From Rossellomorea aquimaris (GTDB taxonomy: Bacteria; Bacillota; Bacilli; Bacillales; Bacillaceae_B), in NCBI RefSeq assembly GCF_003315075.1, contig NZ_QNRJ01000003.1:288802-352801 (forward strand): DNA of 64,000 nt. Reading direction: 5' to 3'. This document shows, one piece after another, positions 8,829 to 16,856 of this stretch. The notes under the pieces were generated by a model. The model was not told the DNA's origin. It did not search any database and worked only from the letters and a program-made list of their open reading frames with translations. A program made the translations under genes and the position numbers. The stretch's first letter is position 1. Each line of letters begins with the position of its first letter.

Positions 8829-9218
8829 GTGAAAATGGAATTTAACATGCAAGAAGGCGGATTTTACACAGATTTAGGGTTTGGGAAGCTGGAGGTTTCG
8901 GGTAACGAAGAGTATGGCTTTCGTCCATTCCAATTATTGGTTTCATCCGTAGCCGTGTGCAGCGGGGGAGTCCTCCGAAAAGTCCTGGAGAAAATGCGCA
9001 TCGAATTTGACGACATACATATCAAAGCAGACGTCACCCGTAACGAAGCCGAAGCCAACCGCGTCGAAGCCATCTCCCTTCACTTCACCATCAGAGGGAC
9101 GGACCTCGACAAAAACAAAATCGAAAAAGCCATGAAGCTCACACGCAAAAACTGCTCCATGGTCCAATCCGTACAAGACAGCATCAAAATCGAAGAAACC
9201 TTTGAGTTAGTGCAGTAA
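8829..9218 (+). CDS. OsmC family protein
   Basis: This 129-residue protein has the OsmC/Ohr fold pattern. Cys44 lies in SSVAVCSGGVL at the start of the central helix and Cys109 in TRKNCSMVQS; these are the usual pair of peroxidatic cysteines. OsmC proteins reduce organic hydroperoxides. The GTG at 8829 has a GGAAGGA ribosome binding site at good spacing; an ATG two codons later is the alternative. The stretch coding RGTDL (9094-9107) is identical to the core of the REP-like repeat that forms a tandem array just past the stop codon. Confidence 0.85.
   Translation: MKMEFNMQEGGFYTDLGFGKLEVSGNEEYGFRPFQLLVSSVAVCSGGVLRKVLEKMRIEFDDIHIKADVTRNEAEANRVEAISLHFTIRGTDLDKNKIEKAMKLTRKNCSMVQSVQDSIKIEETFELVQ
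9094..9107 (+). repeat. REP-like core sequence inside the OsmC coding region
   Basis: GAGGGACGGACCTC occurs in frame within the OsmC gene, 144 bases upstream of the tandem array of the same element. It could be coincidence or the seed of the array. Confidence 0.5.
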
Positions 9219-9237
9219 GACGTTGAGAAAGAGCGAT

Positions 9238-9500
9238 GAGGGACGGCGATGAGGGACGGACCTTTAAGGAGTATGAGGCCTATTGAATCAAGGTTTATAA
9301 CTAGATGAAGGTCCGTCCTTCAGTGCAGTAAAGTAATGAGGGACGGACCTCAAAACAGCTACAAGCCTCATTGTATAAAGGTTATAGCCCAGATGAAGGT
9401 ACGTCCCTCAATACAGTAAAATGGTAAAGGACGGACCTCTATCTCAGCATAAACCCCACTACATCAAGGTTCTCATCTGATTTAGAGGTCCGTCCCTCTT
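9238..9500. repeat. Tandem array of three REP-like inverted-repeat units (about 88 bp each)
   Basis: Each unit opens with GGGACGGACCT or a one-base variant (9251, 9338, 9427) and closes with AGGTCCGTCCCTC or a close variant (ending 9321, 9409, 9498). The starts are 87 and 89 bases apart. The roughly 45-base interiors are also homologous; each has a stretch like ATCAAGGTT near the right end. A short GCAGTAAA-type spacer between units resembles the OsmC stop-codon context. A partial copy precedes unit 1 at 9238-9246. It fills the gap between the convergent OsmC and general stress genes. Confidence 0.85.
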
Positions 9501-9511
9501 CAAGGTTCCCT

Positions 9512-9931
9512 CTACAGGCTTAGTTCTTGTGGTTCTTTGCCTGTTTTTTCGTAGTAGAGGATGGTTTTGGGTGTGAGTTTGAGGAGCATGTATTCCGGGT
9601 CGTCGGGGCTTGCGATCCAGGATTTGAGTTGGTCGTTCCAGAATTTTTCTTTGAGTTCTTTGGATTCTTCGACGGAAGCTTCTGCTTCGATTTCTACATA
9701 GTGTTCATGATCGGAATCGCGGTCATGGCCCAGAAGGATATGAACATGAGGGTTCTGCGCGATGTCTTCCGCTTTGTGCGCATGCTCATTGGTTGCGGTG
9801 TAGAGTGTAAGGTCTTCATGGTAAAACATCATAAAGCGTGAATACGGTTTGTTGTCGCGAATCGTGGCAAGGGTGCCGATTTTATGGTGGGAAAAAAGCT
9901 CAACGATCTTATCTTTTAAGGTTTGTGACAT
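9512..9931 (-). CDS. Pyridoxamine 5'-phosphate oxidase family protein, general stress protein 26 type
   Basis: This 139-residue split-barrel flavin-binding protein resembles the B. subtilis general stress protein YdaG (about 140 residues). Shared features are the opening HHKIGTLATI, the RFMMFYHEDLTLYTATN strand pair and HKAEDIAQNPHVHILLG. Members bind FMN or F420-like cofactors; their cellular role is poorly known. AGGAGGT precedes the ATG by 7 bases. I did not see a sigma-B promoter upstream, although a GTTTAA hexamer is present. Confidence 0.82.
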   Translation of the reverse strand: MSQTLKDKIVELFSHHKIGTLATIRDNKPYSRFMMFYHEDLTLYTATNEHAHKAEDIAQNPHVHILLGHDRDSDHEHYVEIEAEASVEESKELKEKFWNDQLKSWIASPDDPEYMLLKLTPKTILYYEKTGKEPQELSL

Positions 9932-10021
9932 GGGTTGTACCTCCTAATTGGGTTCTATCTATAATGTGTCTCATCTCCCTTGATTTAAACAAATTTTCTT
10001 TAGGAAAGAAGGATCTTACAG

Positions 10022-11077
10022 ATGAATAAAGTATTTGCACTGCTTGTATTTGCAGGAGTTCCGATCTCGGTCATCGGCTCACTGCTTCATTGGCCGAATG
10101 TCATCATGTTCGTGATCTACTGTGTGACGATCATTGCCCTTGCAGCTTTTATGGGAAGATCGACGGAAAGTTTGGCCGTTGTGTCGGGACCCCGTATCGG
10201 CGGATTATTGAATGCGACCTTTGGAAACGCGGTTGAACTCATTATTTCTATTTTTGCGTTAAAAGCTGGTTTGATCGGCGTCGTGCTGGCGTCCTTGACG
10301 GGATCTGTGCTTGGAAATCTGCTCTTAGTTGCCGGTTTGTCCTTTTTTGTTGGGGGAATCAAGTTCAAACGTCAGAAGTTCAATGTGTTTGATGCCCGCC
10401 ACAACTCGGGGCTGCTCATGTTTGCGATCATCGTGGCATTCGTGATTCCGGAAGTATTCGCCCAGGATATGAACGAAGCGAAGACCATGACCCTTTCCAT
10501 CGGTGTTTCGGTCATCTTAATCGCCCTTTATTTATTTGCCTTATTCTTCAAGTTAGTGACTCACCGCGGGGTGTATCAGCATGAAAGCGAAGAGGGTGCG
10601 CACGCTCATGAAGAGCCGGAGTGGAGTAAGGGGAAAGCGTTGCTGATCCTTGCCGCTTCCACTGCAGCCGTTGCCTATGTATCGGAACGCCTCGTTCATA
10701 CGTTTGAAGAGGTCGGGAACACGTTCGGCTGGAGCGAACTGTTCATCGGGGTCATCATCGTAGCCATCGTCGGAAATGCTGCTGAGCATGCGTCGGCGAT
10801 CATTATGGCTTATAAAAATAAGATGGATATCGCTGTGGAGATTGCAGTCGGATCGACCTTGCAGATTGCGATGTTTGTAGCGCCGGTTCTTGTGTTGATT
10901 TCACTGTTTTTCGAAACGAGCATGCCGCTTGTGTTTACGTTACCGGAGCTTGTGGCCATGGTATCAGCCGTACTTGTCACGATCGTCATATCCAATGACG
11001 GGGAGACGAACTGGTTTGAGGGTCTTACCCTTTTGGCAGCCTACTTCATCATGGGGATTGGATTTTATCTACTATAA
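10022..11077 (+). CDS. chaA: Calcium/proton (cation) antiporter ChaA
   Basis: This 351-residue CaCA-family antiporter corresponds to B. subtilis ChaA/YfkE, which exports Ca2+ in exchange for H+. Both family alpha-repeats are visible: FGNAVELIISIFAL in the first half and VGNAAEHASAIIMAY in the second, each carrying the ion-binding glutamate. About eleven membrane segments are split by an acidic, His-rich loop (HESEEGAHAHEEPEW), as usual. AGAAGGA precedes the ATG. A terminator follows, so it is probably monocistronic. Confidence 0.92.
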   Translation: MNKVFALLVFAGVPISVIGSLLHWPNVIMFVIYCVTIIALAAFMGRSTESLAVVSGPRIGGLLNATFGNAVELIISIFALKAGLIGVVLASLTGSVLGNLLLVAGLSFFVGGIKFKRQKFNVFDARHNSGLLMFAIIVAFVIPEVFAQDMNEAKTMTLSIGVSVILIALYLFALFFKLVTHRGVYQHESEEGAHAHEEPEWSKGKALLILAASTAAVAYVSERLVHTFEEVGNTFGWSELFIGVIIVAIVGNAAEHASAIIMAYKNKMDIAVEIAVGSTLQIAMFVAPVLVLISLFFETSMPLVFTLPELVAMVSAVLVTIVISNDGETNWFEGLTLLAAYFIMGIGFYLL

Positions 11078-11089
11078 TATAATGGAGAA

Positions 11090-11120
11090 CCCGGCAGGTC
11101 AGTCTGTCGGGCCTTTTCTT
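11090..11120 (+). terminator. Terminator of chaA
   Basis: Stem CCCGGCAG/CTGTCGGG (one G-U pair) with a six-base loop is followed by CCTTTTCTTT, 12 bases after the chaA stop. Confidence 0.75.
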
Positions 11121-11199
11121 TGTCCCGTGAAAATTCGTGTGAACCGCCTACTCAATCCTGAATAAGATAACAGAAGAGTTTTTGTGCAAAGGAATGAGA

Positions 11200-13158
11200 A
11201 TGGTGAGAAAAAAGAAAAAACCGATTTTAGGCAAAGTCATTGATTGTAAAATCGATTTACCTCCCAGAGGATGTCCCGGGATTTTTCCCTTTGAAGGGTG
11301 TACAAATCCTATCATTCAACTAGATCAAAAAGGAATGATCAGCTGTGAAGGCATCATCAGCGGCAGAGTGCTATGTGATTATCAGCCCCTCCAAGGTGTC
11401 ACGGTTACATTGTCTTCATCTTTCACGGGACTGGTCTTTGATAACGAGACTCCTGTCACGGACAGCACCGGCCGGTTTTCAACGAGAGTGACTGTGGCTC
11501 CGGGTACTTCGATCATACCTAACGTAATCGTGACCGCAACGGCAATGGTCATCGGGAAAACCATCAAGGATTCGATATCGGTGAGAGTGGACTGTATTAA
11601 ATGTAAACATCCTGAACTTATGCTGGATCCGATCAAGGAACCGGTCGGGTGCAAGGGGGCAAAACTTTCTGGACGGCTATTATGCGATGGAAGGGCAATA
11701 GGGAATGCGGCCATTTCATTTATCATTGAATCACCATCCAAGCGTATCGTGATCACTCCAAATCCTGCGATTACTCAGAGTGACGGGAAATTCACGGCAA
11801 CCCTGGTCCTTTTTCCTGATGTGAAGGAGACCATTACCATTACAGCAATAACGAAACTCGGAGGTAAAAAGGTTACCTCGGAAACGAGAGAAGTGAAGGT
11901 TCGATGCGTCAAATGTGAGAATCCGGACATAAAGGTAACCAATTTAAAGAAAATCGATTGCCGTGCCATCGTGAGTGGGAAAGTTACCTGTGATGGCGTA
12001 CCTCAGGCGAATGTCCCGGTAACATTAACCGGCTCCCCGATTCTGAAGTATAAGCCGCCTGTCCCAGTGACTAATGAGAAGGGAGAATTTTCAGCGGTCG
12101 TCAAAGTGAAAAACGGAACAAAGTTTCAGTCCGCTTTCTATAAAGCGGAAGCAAAGGTGGATGGAAAAACAGTTTCGGACACCGATCGAGTCATTGCAGG
12201 TTGTAACAAGTGTGAAAAGCCTAAACTGACTCTCGAAGTGCCGTGCGAGGTCATCCCTTGTAAAGGCACTAAATTGACCGGACAATTAACATGCGACGGA
12301 ACCCCTATCCGACATGCAGCAATCAAGATTGCGATCATAGATTCATCCCCAGGTGCTGTGGAAGTGAATCCAAATCCTGCCCGGACCAATGAGCATGGTG
12401 AATATGAAACGATGATCACTCCAGTATCGGGGAAATCTGAAGACATATCGATTCAGGCGACGACCATATTTGGTGACACAGTGATCAAGTCGATGATCAA
12501 AACGGTCAAAATCCATTGCCAATGCAAAGAACCGACCATTGAACTGGATCATATAAAAGAAATAGACTGCTGTGGAAAAGTGAGCGGTAAAGTATGTTGT
12601 GACAAGAAACCTTTGCATGATGTAAAAGTGAAGTTGTCCAGTCCGACTTTACACTTTGACCCCCATGTTGTGTCTACAGATGAACATGGCAGGTTTACCA
12701 GTGACGCGAAAGTGCCGCCGAACACGCCGTTCAAAGACGTTATCTATTCGGCAAGCATCGTGATAGAGGATGAGGAAATTGTAGAAAAAGCCTTTGTTTA
12801 TGCAGGCTGCCGGAAATGCAGTGAAGTGAAACTGATATTTAAGGTGCCGCCGTATGTGGGATGCAAAGGAGCACGCCTCACAGGGAGAGTGCTGTGTGAC
12901 TCCAGGCCACTTGAAGATATAAAGGTTCACTTTGAAGTAAAAGAAGAGCACTATAAGGGGGTCATCGCACCCAATCCTGCCATCACAGACGAGGAAGGAA
13001 ACTATTCAGCAAAAATCATTTCTGAATACGGAATGCATGATCGTATCTCAATCCAAGCTTATGTCGTCATGGATGGCAAGAAGATTTCCACCAAGCCGTA
13101 TGAAGTGCACATCAAATGTGTCTGTCCACCGGAAGAGTGCTCTTGCGAATATGATTAA
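11200..13158 (+). CDS. Cysteine-rich protein of six Ig/transthyretin-like repeats (three A-B doublets), function unknown
   Basis: This 652-residue protein has no signal peptide or membrane segment; the N-terminus is basic (MVRKKKK). I chose the ATG at 11200 because AAAGGA lies 6 bases upstream. After a short lead, six repeats of about 100 residues follow. They alternate between type A (SGKVxCDG core) and type B (GCKGAKLSGRLLCDG core, later NPAIT). Each repeat starts and ends with Cys; successive repeats join through CxxC or CxC, giving 32 cysteines in all. The predicted all-beta repeats resemble carboxypeptidase-regulatory or Big-type domains. It is absent from the equivalent yfkD-yfkE junction of B. 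subtilis. A cross-linked structural role, for example in the spore surface, is only a guess. Confidence 0.85.
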   Translation: MVRKKKKPILGKVIDCKIDLPPRGCPGIFPFEGCTNPIIQLDQKGMISCEGIISGRVLCDYQPLQGVTVTLSSSFTGLVFDNETPVTDSTGRFSTRVTVAPGTSIIPNVIVTATAMVIGKTIKDSISVRVDCIKCKHPELMLDPIKEPVGCKGAKLSGRLLCDGRAIGNAAISFIIESPSKRIVITPNPAITQSDGKFTATLVLFPDVKETITITAITKLGGKKVTSETREVKVRCVKCENPDIKVTNLKKIDCRAIVSGKVTCDGVPQANVPVTLTGSPILKYKPPVPVTNEKGEFSAVVKVKNGTKFQSAFYKAEAKVDGKTVSDTDRVIAGCNKCEKPKLTLEVPCEVIPCKGTKLTGQLTCDGTPIRHAAIKIAIIDSSPGAVEVNPNPARTNEHGEYETMITPVSGKSEDISIQATTIFGDTVIKSMIKTVKIHCQCKEPTIELDHIKEIDCCGKVSGKVCCDKKPLHDVKVKLSSPTLHFDPHVVSTDEHGRFTSDAKVPPNTPFKDVIYSASIVIEDEEIVEKAFVYAGCRKCSEVKLIFKVPPYVGCKGARLTGRVLCDSRPLEDIKVHFEVKEEHYKGVIAPNPAITDEEGNYSAKIISEYGMHDRISIQAYVVMDGKKISTKPYEVHIKCVCPPEECSCEYD

Positions 13159-13199
13159 AAAAGCAGGGGAGTTCAATGATGAACTCCCCTGCTTTTTTA
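13157..13199 (+). terminator. Strong terminator after the cysteine-rich protein gene
   Basis: An 18-bp perfect stem (13157-13174 with 13181-13198) and six-base loop run A-rich into GC-rich and end in TTTTTT. The A-rich left arm means it would also work in the reverse direction. Confidence 0.92.
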
Positions 13200-13387
13200 G
13201 GGAATGTAGGAATAATTGAAAACAGGCCAGTATGCTTTGCAGGTAGAAGCCTGACTGTTTTCTTTTCAATTTAGTATAAAATAGTAGTTGAATTTTGTAA
13301 ATATTCTTTCAAATAAAGTTTTTGGGATAAGCTTTTTCAACTAGGAAAAACTAACGGCAAACCCTTAAGCTTGAAAGGAGTCAACAC

Positions 13388-14239
13388 ATGAAAATCATGC
13401 GCACTGTTCTTATGGTCATACTCGCATTTTTCGTTGCAACAACGGGTATTCACGCTGAAAATAGTCCAAAAAAAGAAAATGACAAAGCACCAAAAACGAC
13501 GGAGAAAACTCCGAAACCAACTGAAGATACCAGCGTAAAGATCCCAAACTCAGTATTGAACATTGCAAAGGAGAATACGTATCCCAATTCAACCCAGGAT
13601 CAACCGTATCTTCAACCGAGCGAATGGTCCCAGGAATTAATCGAAACATCGAATGTGAGAATTGAAAACCCGAATCTGATCCGGATGCTGAATGAATCCA
13701 CCATGAATAAAGCACCAACCATTGGATTGCGGGCAACGATCTATTTAGGGGAATGGCCTTTAAACTATGCTTCAACCGAGACCTCTCCTAACTGGGAGTA
13801 TCAAAAGGTCAACACGAACTACTTCGATAACCGCGGCGGCAAATCCAATTATCAAATTCACTACGTCCAGGAAGCACAAAAAGTAGTGAAGGGTGGATTG
13901 ACGGCTAAAGTCCCACACGCCGATGATGTCGAAAAGATGATGCTCATCAAAGCCATGGATAAATCAAAGCTGCCCCTTGCATTCCAAACCATTGTAGGAG
14001 CAGGGACGAAGAAGGATCAGGTGTACAATATCTCACCTAAGCGACTTGGCTACCTCTATGCCTACGCTCCGGCGATCAATGAAAAAGGAAAAGTGACCTA
14101 CGGCGAAGTGTTCCTTGTGATGAAGGGAACTAAACGCTCCGTCGTCGTGAAAAATGTTACATCCCAAGGAGTCGGAGCCTGGATTCCAGTCCAGGATCAC
14201 GTCCACTTCGGCTTCATGGCAAGCGAAACACCAAGATAA
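13388..14239 (+). CDS. yfkD: YfkD family secreted protein
   Basis: This 283-residue protein has an N-terminal signal peptide (KIMRTVLMVILAFFVATTG, likely cleaved after HAE), then a Lys/Thr/Pro-rich linker and the conserved YfkD domain. Recognisable stretches are ENTYPNSTQDQPYLQPS, TSPNWEYQKVN, DNRGG, GYLYAYAPAINEKGKVTYGE and VTSQGVGAWIPVQDHVHFGF. The molecular function of YfkD is unknown. AAAGGAG precedes the ATG. In B. subtilis yfkD sits beside chaA (yfkE); here the cysteine-rich gene separates them. Confidence 0.92.
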   Translation: MKIMRTVLMVILAFFVATTGIHAENSPKKENDKAPKTTEKTPKPTEDTSVKIPNSVLNIAKENTYPNSTQDQPYLQPSEWSQELIETSNVRIENPNLIRMLNESTMNKAPTIGLRATIYLGEWPLNYASTETSPNWEYQKVNTNYFDNRGGKSNYQIHYVQEAQKVVKGGLTAKVPHADDVEKMMLIKAMDKSKLPLAFQTIVGAGTKKDQVYNISPKRLGYLYAYAPAINEKGKVTYGEVFLVMKGTKRSVVVKNVTSQGVGAWIPVQDHVHFGFMASETPR

Positions 14240-14344
14240 ATGTTTAAAGAGGAGTGAAATGGGGTAAATCTTAATTTCACTCTTTTATTATTTTCGTTGA
14301 TATGTTATAATAATTAGAATATTCAGAATTAAAGGAGGGATATC

Positions 14345-14530
14345 ATGGAGTATCTACTTATTTTTGGCGGGATCCTGATTGCGTACACAGCAATAAGAAT
14401 TTGGTTCGGAGCGAAAAGAGCAAAAGTATATGCCGAAAGCCTTAAGAATCAACCATACAACGCAATGGACCCGGCCCTACAGAAAATGGACCAACCCGTA
14501 AAAGAAAACCACCGCGGCCCAATCGGATAA
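14345..14530 (+). CDS. Small membrane protein of unknown function (61 aa)
   Basis: It has one N-terminal membrane helix (LLIFGGILIAYTAIRIWFG) and a polar tail. AAAGGAGGG lies 7 bases before the ATG and a terminator follows, so it looks like a genuine single-gene unit. I do not recognise the family. Confidence 0.7.
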   Translation: MEYLLIFGGILIAYTAIRIWFGAKRAKVYAESLKNQPYNAMDPALQKMDQPVKENHRGPIG

Positions 14531-14531
14531 G

Positions 14532-14568
14532 AAGCACACCGGATGAATGTCCGTTGTGCTTTTTTTTG
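14532..14568 (+). terminator. Terminator after the 61-aa membrane protein
   Basis: Stem AAGCACACCGGA / TCCGTTGTGCTT with one mismatch is followed by eight T residues. Confidence 0.85.
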
Positions 14569-14577
14569 GTTTTTGGT

Positions 14578-14645
14578 GAGGGACGGACCTTGGTTTTGGG
14601 GTTAGTGAAGTGGAAATGGAATGGGAGGGACGGACCTTGGTTTCG
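14578..14645 (+). repeat. Two direct copies of the REP-like element
   Basis: The copies GAGGGACGGACCTTGGTTT (14578-14596) and GAGGGACGGACCTTGGTTT (from 14625) lie 47 bases apart in the same orientation, between the small membrane protein and yfkAB. Confidence 0.8.
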
Positions 14646-14705
14646 GATCCCATTTTTCATACAAAAAGCCCAAATCCATAACAGATTTGAGCCCCCATAC
14701 TATTT

Positions 14706-15833
14706 CTATCGAGAAATCCTCGCTTCACGCTTCGAAAAGTCAACATCTCCATAATACATAGACTTCACAAGTACATTTGGTCCAAGGCATCGGGCCATCG
14801 GGCAGTGGCAATTCAACTCTTTCGCAAGAGGCTGTTGTTTCCACTTTTCAAAAATGGCAGGAAGCGTATCCTTCGCTATATTTCCGAGTGGTGGCGTGTC
14901 ACCGAAGTCAGTGACGATGACATCACCGGTGAAAATATTTACATTCAGACGAGAACGGCCGTCAGGGTCATTACGGACGCTGACATTTTTAGCAGCATAA
15001 AGTTCCGTCAGAAAATCCAAGTCTTCCTGTGAAGAGCTGCAAGGGTAGAATGGAAGTGTTCCAAATAGCATCCACACGTTTTCATCACGGAAGGAAAGAA
15101 TGTCCCTGATGGCTTCCCTGGTTTCTTCCAATGAAAGGGTTTCTAAGCTTGACGCGAAATCGGAAGGGTACATCGGGTGAATTTCGTGACGACCGCACTT
15201 CATTTCGTCTACTACCTGACGGTGGATTTTTTCCAGGTAAGGCAGGGTATTTTTATTTAACATGGTTTCTGCCGATACGAGGACTCCCTCTTGAGATAGA
15301 GCGCGGCTGTTTTCAATCATGCGGTCAAACAGCTTCTGACGCTGCTCCCTTGTTGGCTTTCGTTCCATATTGGCAAAACCGACGTCGATGAACTCATCGA
15401 TCGTTCCCCAGTTGTGCGAGATGTGCAGCACATCCAGGTATGGGGCAATCATCAAGTAGCGTTCGAGATCCAGGGTCAGATTTGAGTTGATCTGGGTATG
15501 TACGCCTCTGGAATGTGCATACTTCAGTAATGGCAAGACATAATTTTCAACTGATTTCTTGGACATCATCGGCTCTCCGCCGGTAATACTAAGGGAACGA
15601 AGTGTTTTGATATCGTCGAGCTTCTGGAGAATCAATTCAATGGGAAGGGCGCTTGGATCCTTCGGGGACAGGGTATAACCGACTGCACAGTGCTCGCACC
15701 TCATGTTACAGAGTGTCGTGGTGGTGAATTCTATATTGGAAAGCGTGATATCACCATGCTCATCCACATCTAAGTAAGCCTCCCAAGGGTCATGGTCAAT
15801 CGACATTTTCTTGGAGAGAGTATCAGTTTTCAT
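14706..15833 (-). CDS. yfkAB: Radical SAM/CxCxxxxC motif protein YfkAB
   Basis: This 375-residue radical SAM enzyme has the iron-sulfur triad CNMRCEHC at C42, C46 and C49, a SITGGEP glycine motif for SAM binding and a C-terminal cysteine motif around CHCPMARC. The family is named YfkAB because the B. subtilis 168 gene is split; here it is intact. AAGGAG lies 9 bases upstream of the ATG. It is divergent from yfkK with about 115 bases between. The substrate is unknown. Confidence 0.92.
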   Translation of the reverse strand: MKTDTLSKKMSIDHDPWEAYLDVDEHGDITLSNIEFTTTTLCNMRCEHCAVGYTLSPKDPSALPIELILQKLDDIKTLRSLSITGGEPMMSKKSVENYVLPLLKYAHSRGVHTQINSNLTLDLERYLMIAPYLDVLHISHNWGTIDEFIDVGFANMERKPTREQRQKLFDRMIENSRALSQEGVLVSAETMLNKNTLPYLEKIHRQVVDEMKCGRHEIHPMYPSDFASSLETLSLEETREAIRDILSFRDENVWMLFGTLPFYPCSSSQEDLDFLTELYAAKNVSVRNDPDGRSRLNVNIFTGDVIVTDFGDTPPLGNIAKDTLPAIFEKWKQQPLAKELNCHCPMARCLGPNVLVKSMYYGDVDFSKREARISR

Positions 15834-15947
15834 TATAAAAGCTCCTTTTTAAGTAAGTCACCTATTCATTATTGAGAAACGTCCAGCCCTTGTCAATCCG
15901 AAAGTTATTGGTTACCATAGTAAACGTATTGAAAGGAGAGAGAACTC

Positions 15948-16130
15948 TTGGGTAAAGCAATCAACGATAAAGACTCACAAGTAAGCTATTTAAAACAACG
16001 CCTGAACCTGTTCGTCGACGTTCTGGACTCAATCGATCCCGAACAAGCGGATATAGACGATATCGATCGCCTTATTGCGATGATCGATGATATAGAAGTA
16101 AAATGCGAGCAATTTAAAAAGAGTGAGTAG
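15948..16130 (+). CDS. yfkK: SE1561 family small protein, YfkK-like
   Basis: This 60-residue acidic protein resembles B. subtilis YfkK (71 residues) in the helix YLKQRLNLFVDVLDSID. It starts at TTG, with AAAGGAGAG 8 bases before it. The second half is very Asp/Glu/Ile-rich. Function unknown. Its place beside yfkAB agrees with B. subtilis gene order. Confidence 0.82.
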   Translation: MGKAINDKDSQVSYLKQRLNLFVDVLDSIDPEQADIDDIDRLIAMIDDIEVKCEQFKKSE

Positions 16131-16155
16131 GAGTCCTGGATGGGGCTCTTATTTT

Positions 16156-16200
16156 TTTTGAGGGACGGACCTCCTTCCTTGAAAGGTCCGTCCCTCAAAA
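16156..16200. terminator. REP-like palindrome acting as terminator after yfkK
   Basis: A 17-bp perfect inverted repeat (TTTTGAGGGACGGACCT and its complement) with an 11-base loop lies 26 bases after the yfkK stop. It is flanked by T and A runs, so it could stop transcription in both directions. It is one of the two intact palindromic copies of the REP-like family here. Confidence 0.8.
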
Positions 16201-16325
16201 TAGATCGGTCGATGACCCCACTCTCCATCATATGCAGCCCATAAGGCAAGCATGCACAAGCAGGAAATCCCCGCATAAACGTCTAACTTTAATACAAAGC
16301 CATATTAAAGGAGCGAGCAATCCCC

Positions 16326-16772
16326 ATGATCATCACACCCATCGAAAAACACCAATGCCAGGCAGCTAAAGATGTGATCCTGTCCGGTTTCCTCGAGCGA
16401 TTCGGACTCATCGATCACACTTTGAATCCAGATATTCAGGACATATCCGTAGAGTATGACGGCATGCAACATCATTTTTTTGTAGGAAGAGAGGGTGACG
16501 ACATCATCTGCACAGGCGCCATCCGAAAAGAATCACCCCACACGTATCAGATTGTGAGGATGTCAGTCCAATCCCCCTACAGGAAACGTGGTCTCGGGTG
16601 CATCATGCTCAAATTTCTGGAAGAAAAAGCACACTCCCTTGGGGCTCGCAGCCTCATCCTCGAAACGAACAAACAGTGGTCGGATGCCATCCGATTTTAC
16701 CAAAACAACGGGTACATCTATAAGGATGAAGACGATGTTTCATGTTATTTCGAGAAGGAAATTCCATTGTGA
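16326..16772 (+). CDS. GNAT family N-acetyltransferase
   Basis: This 148-residue single-domain protein shows the GNAT acetyl-CoA pattern. VRMSVQSPYRKRGLGCIMLKFLEE contains the R/QxxGxG/A loop as RKRGLG, and SDAIRFYQNNGYIYKDED is the usual C-terminal motif B. The substrate cannot be predicted. AAAGGAGCGAG lies about 10 bases before the ATG. It is upstream of the fumarase gene but that gene has its own promoter. Confidence 0.87.
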   Translation: MIITPIEKHQCQAAKDVILSGFLERFGLIDHTLNPDIQDISVEYDGMQHHFFVGREGDDIICTGAIRKESPHTYQIVRMSVQSPYRKRGLGCIMLKFLEEKAHSLGARSLILETNKQWSDAIRFYQNNGYIYKDEDDVSCYFEKEIPL

Positions 16773-16778
16773 AATCCC

Positions 16779-16807
16779 TTTCAATCTTATTCTTATAGGA
16801 GTATAAT
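16779..16807 (+). promoter_or_regulatory. Sigma-A promoter of the fumarase gene
   Basis: TTTCAA and TATAAT are separated by exactly 17 bases. The -10 box lies 50 bases before the start codon, in front of GAGGGGGAG. Confidence 0.6.
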
Positions 16808-16856
16808 GATGTATGAAAATTAAGACTGTTATTGAGATCTTTAGAGGGGGAGAACG

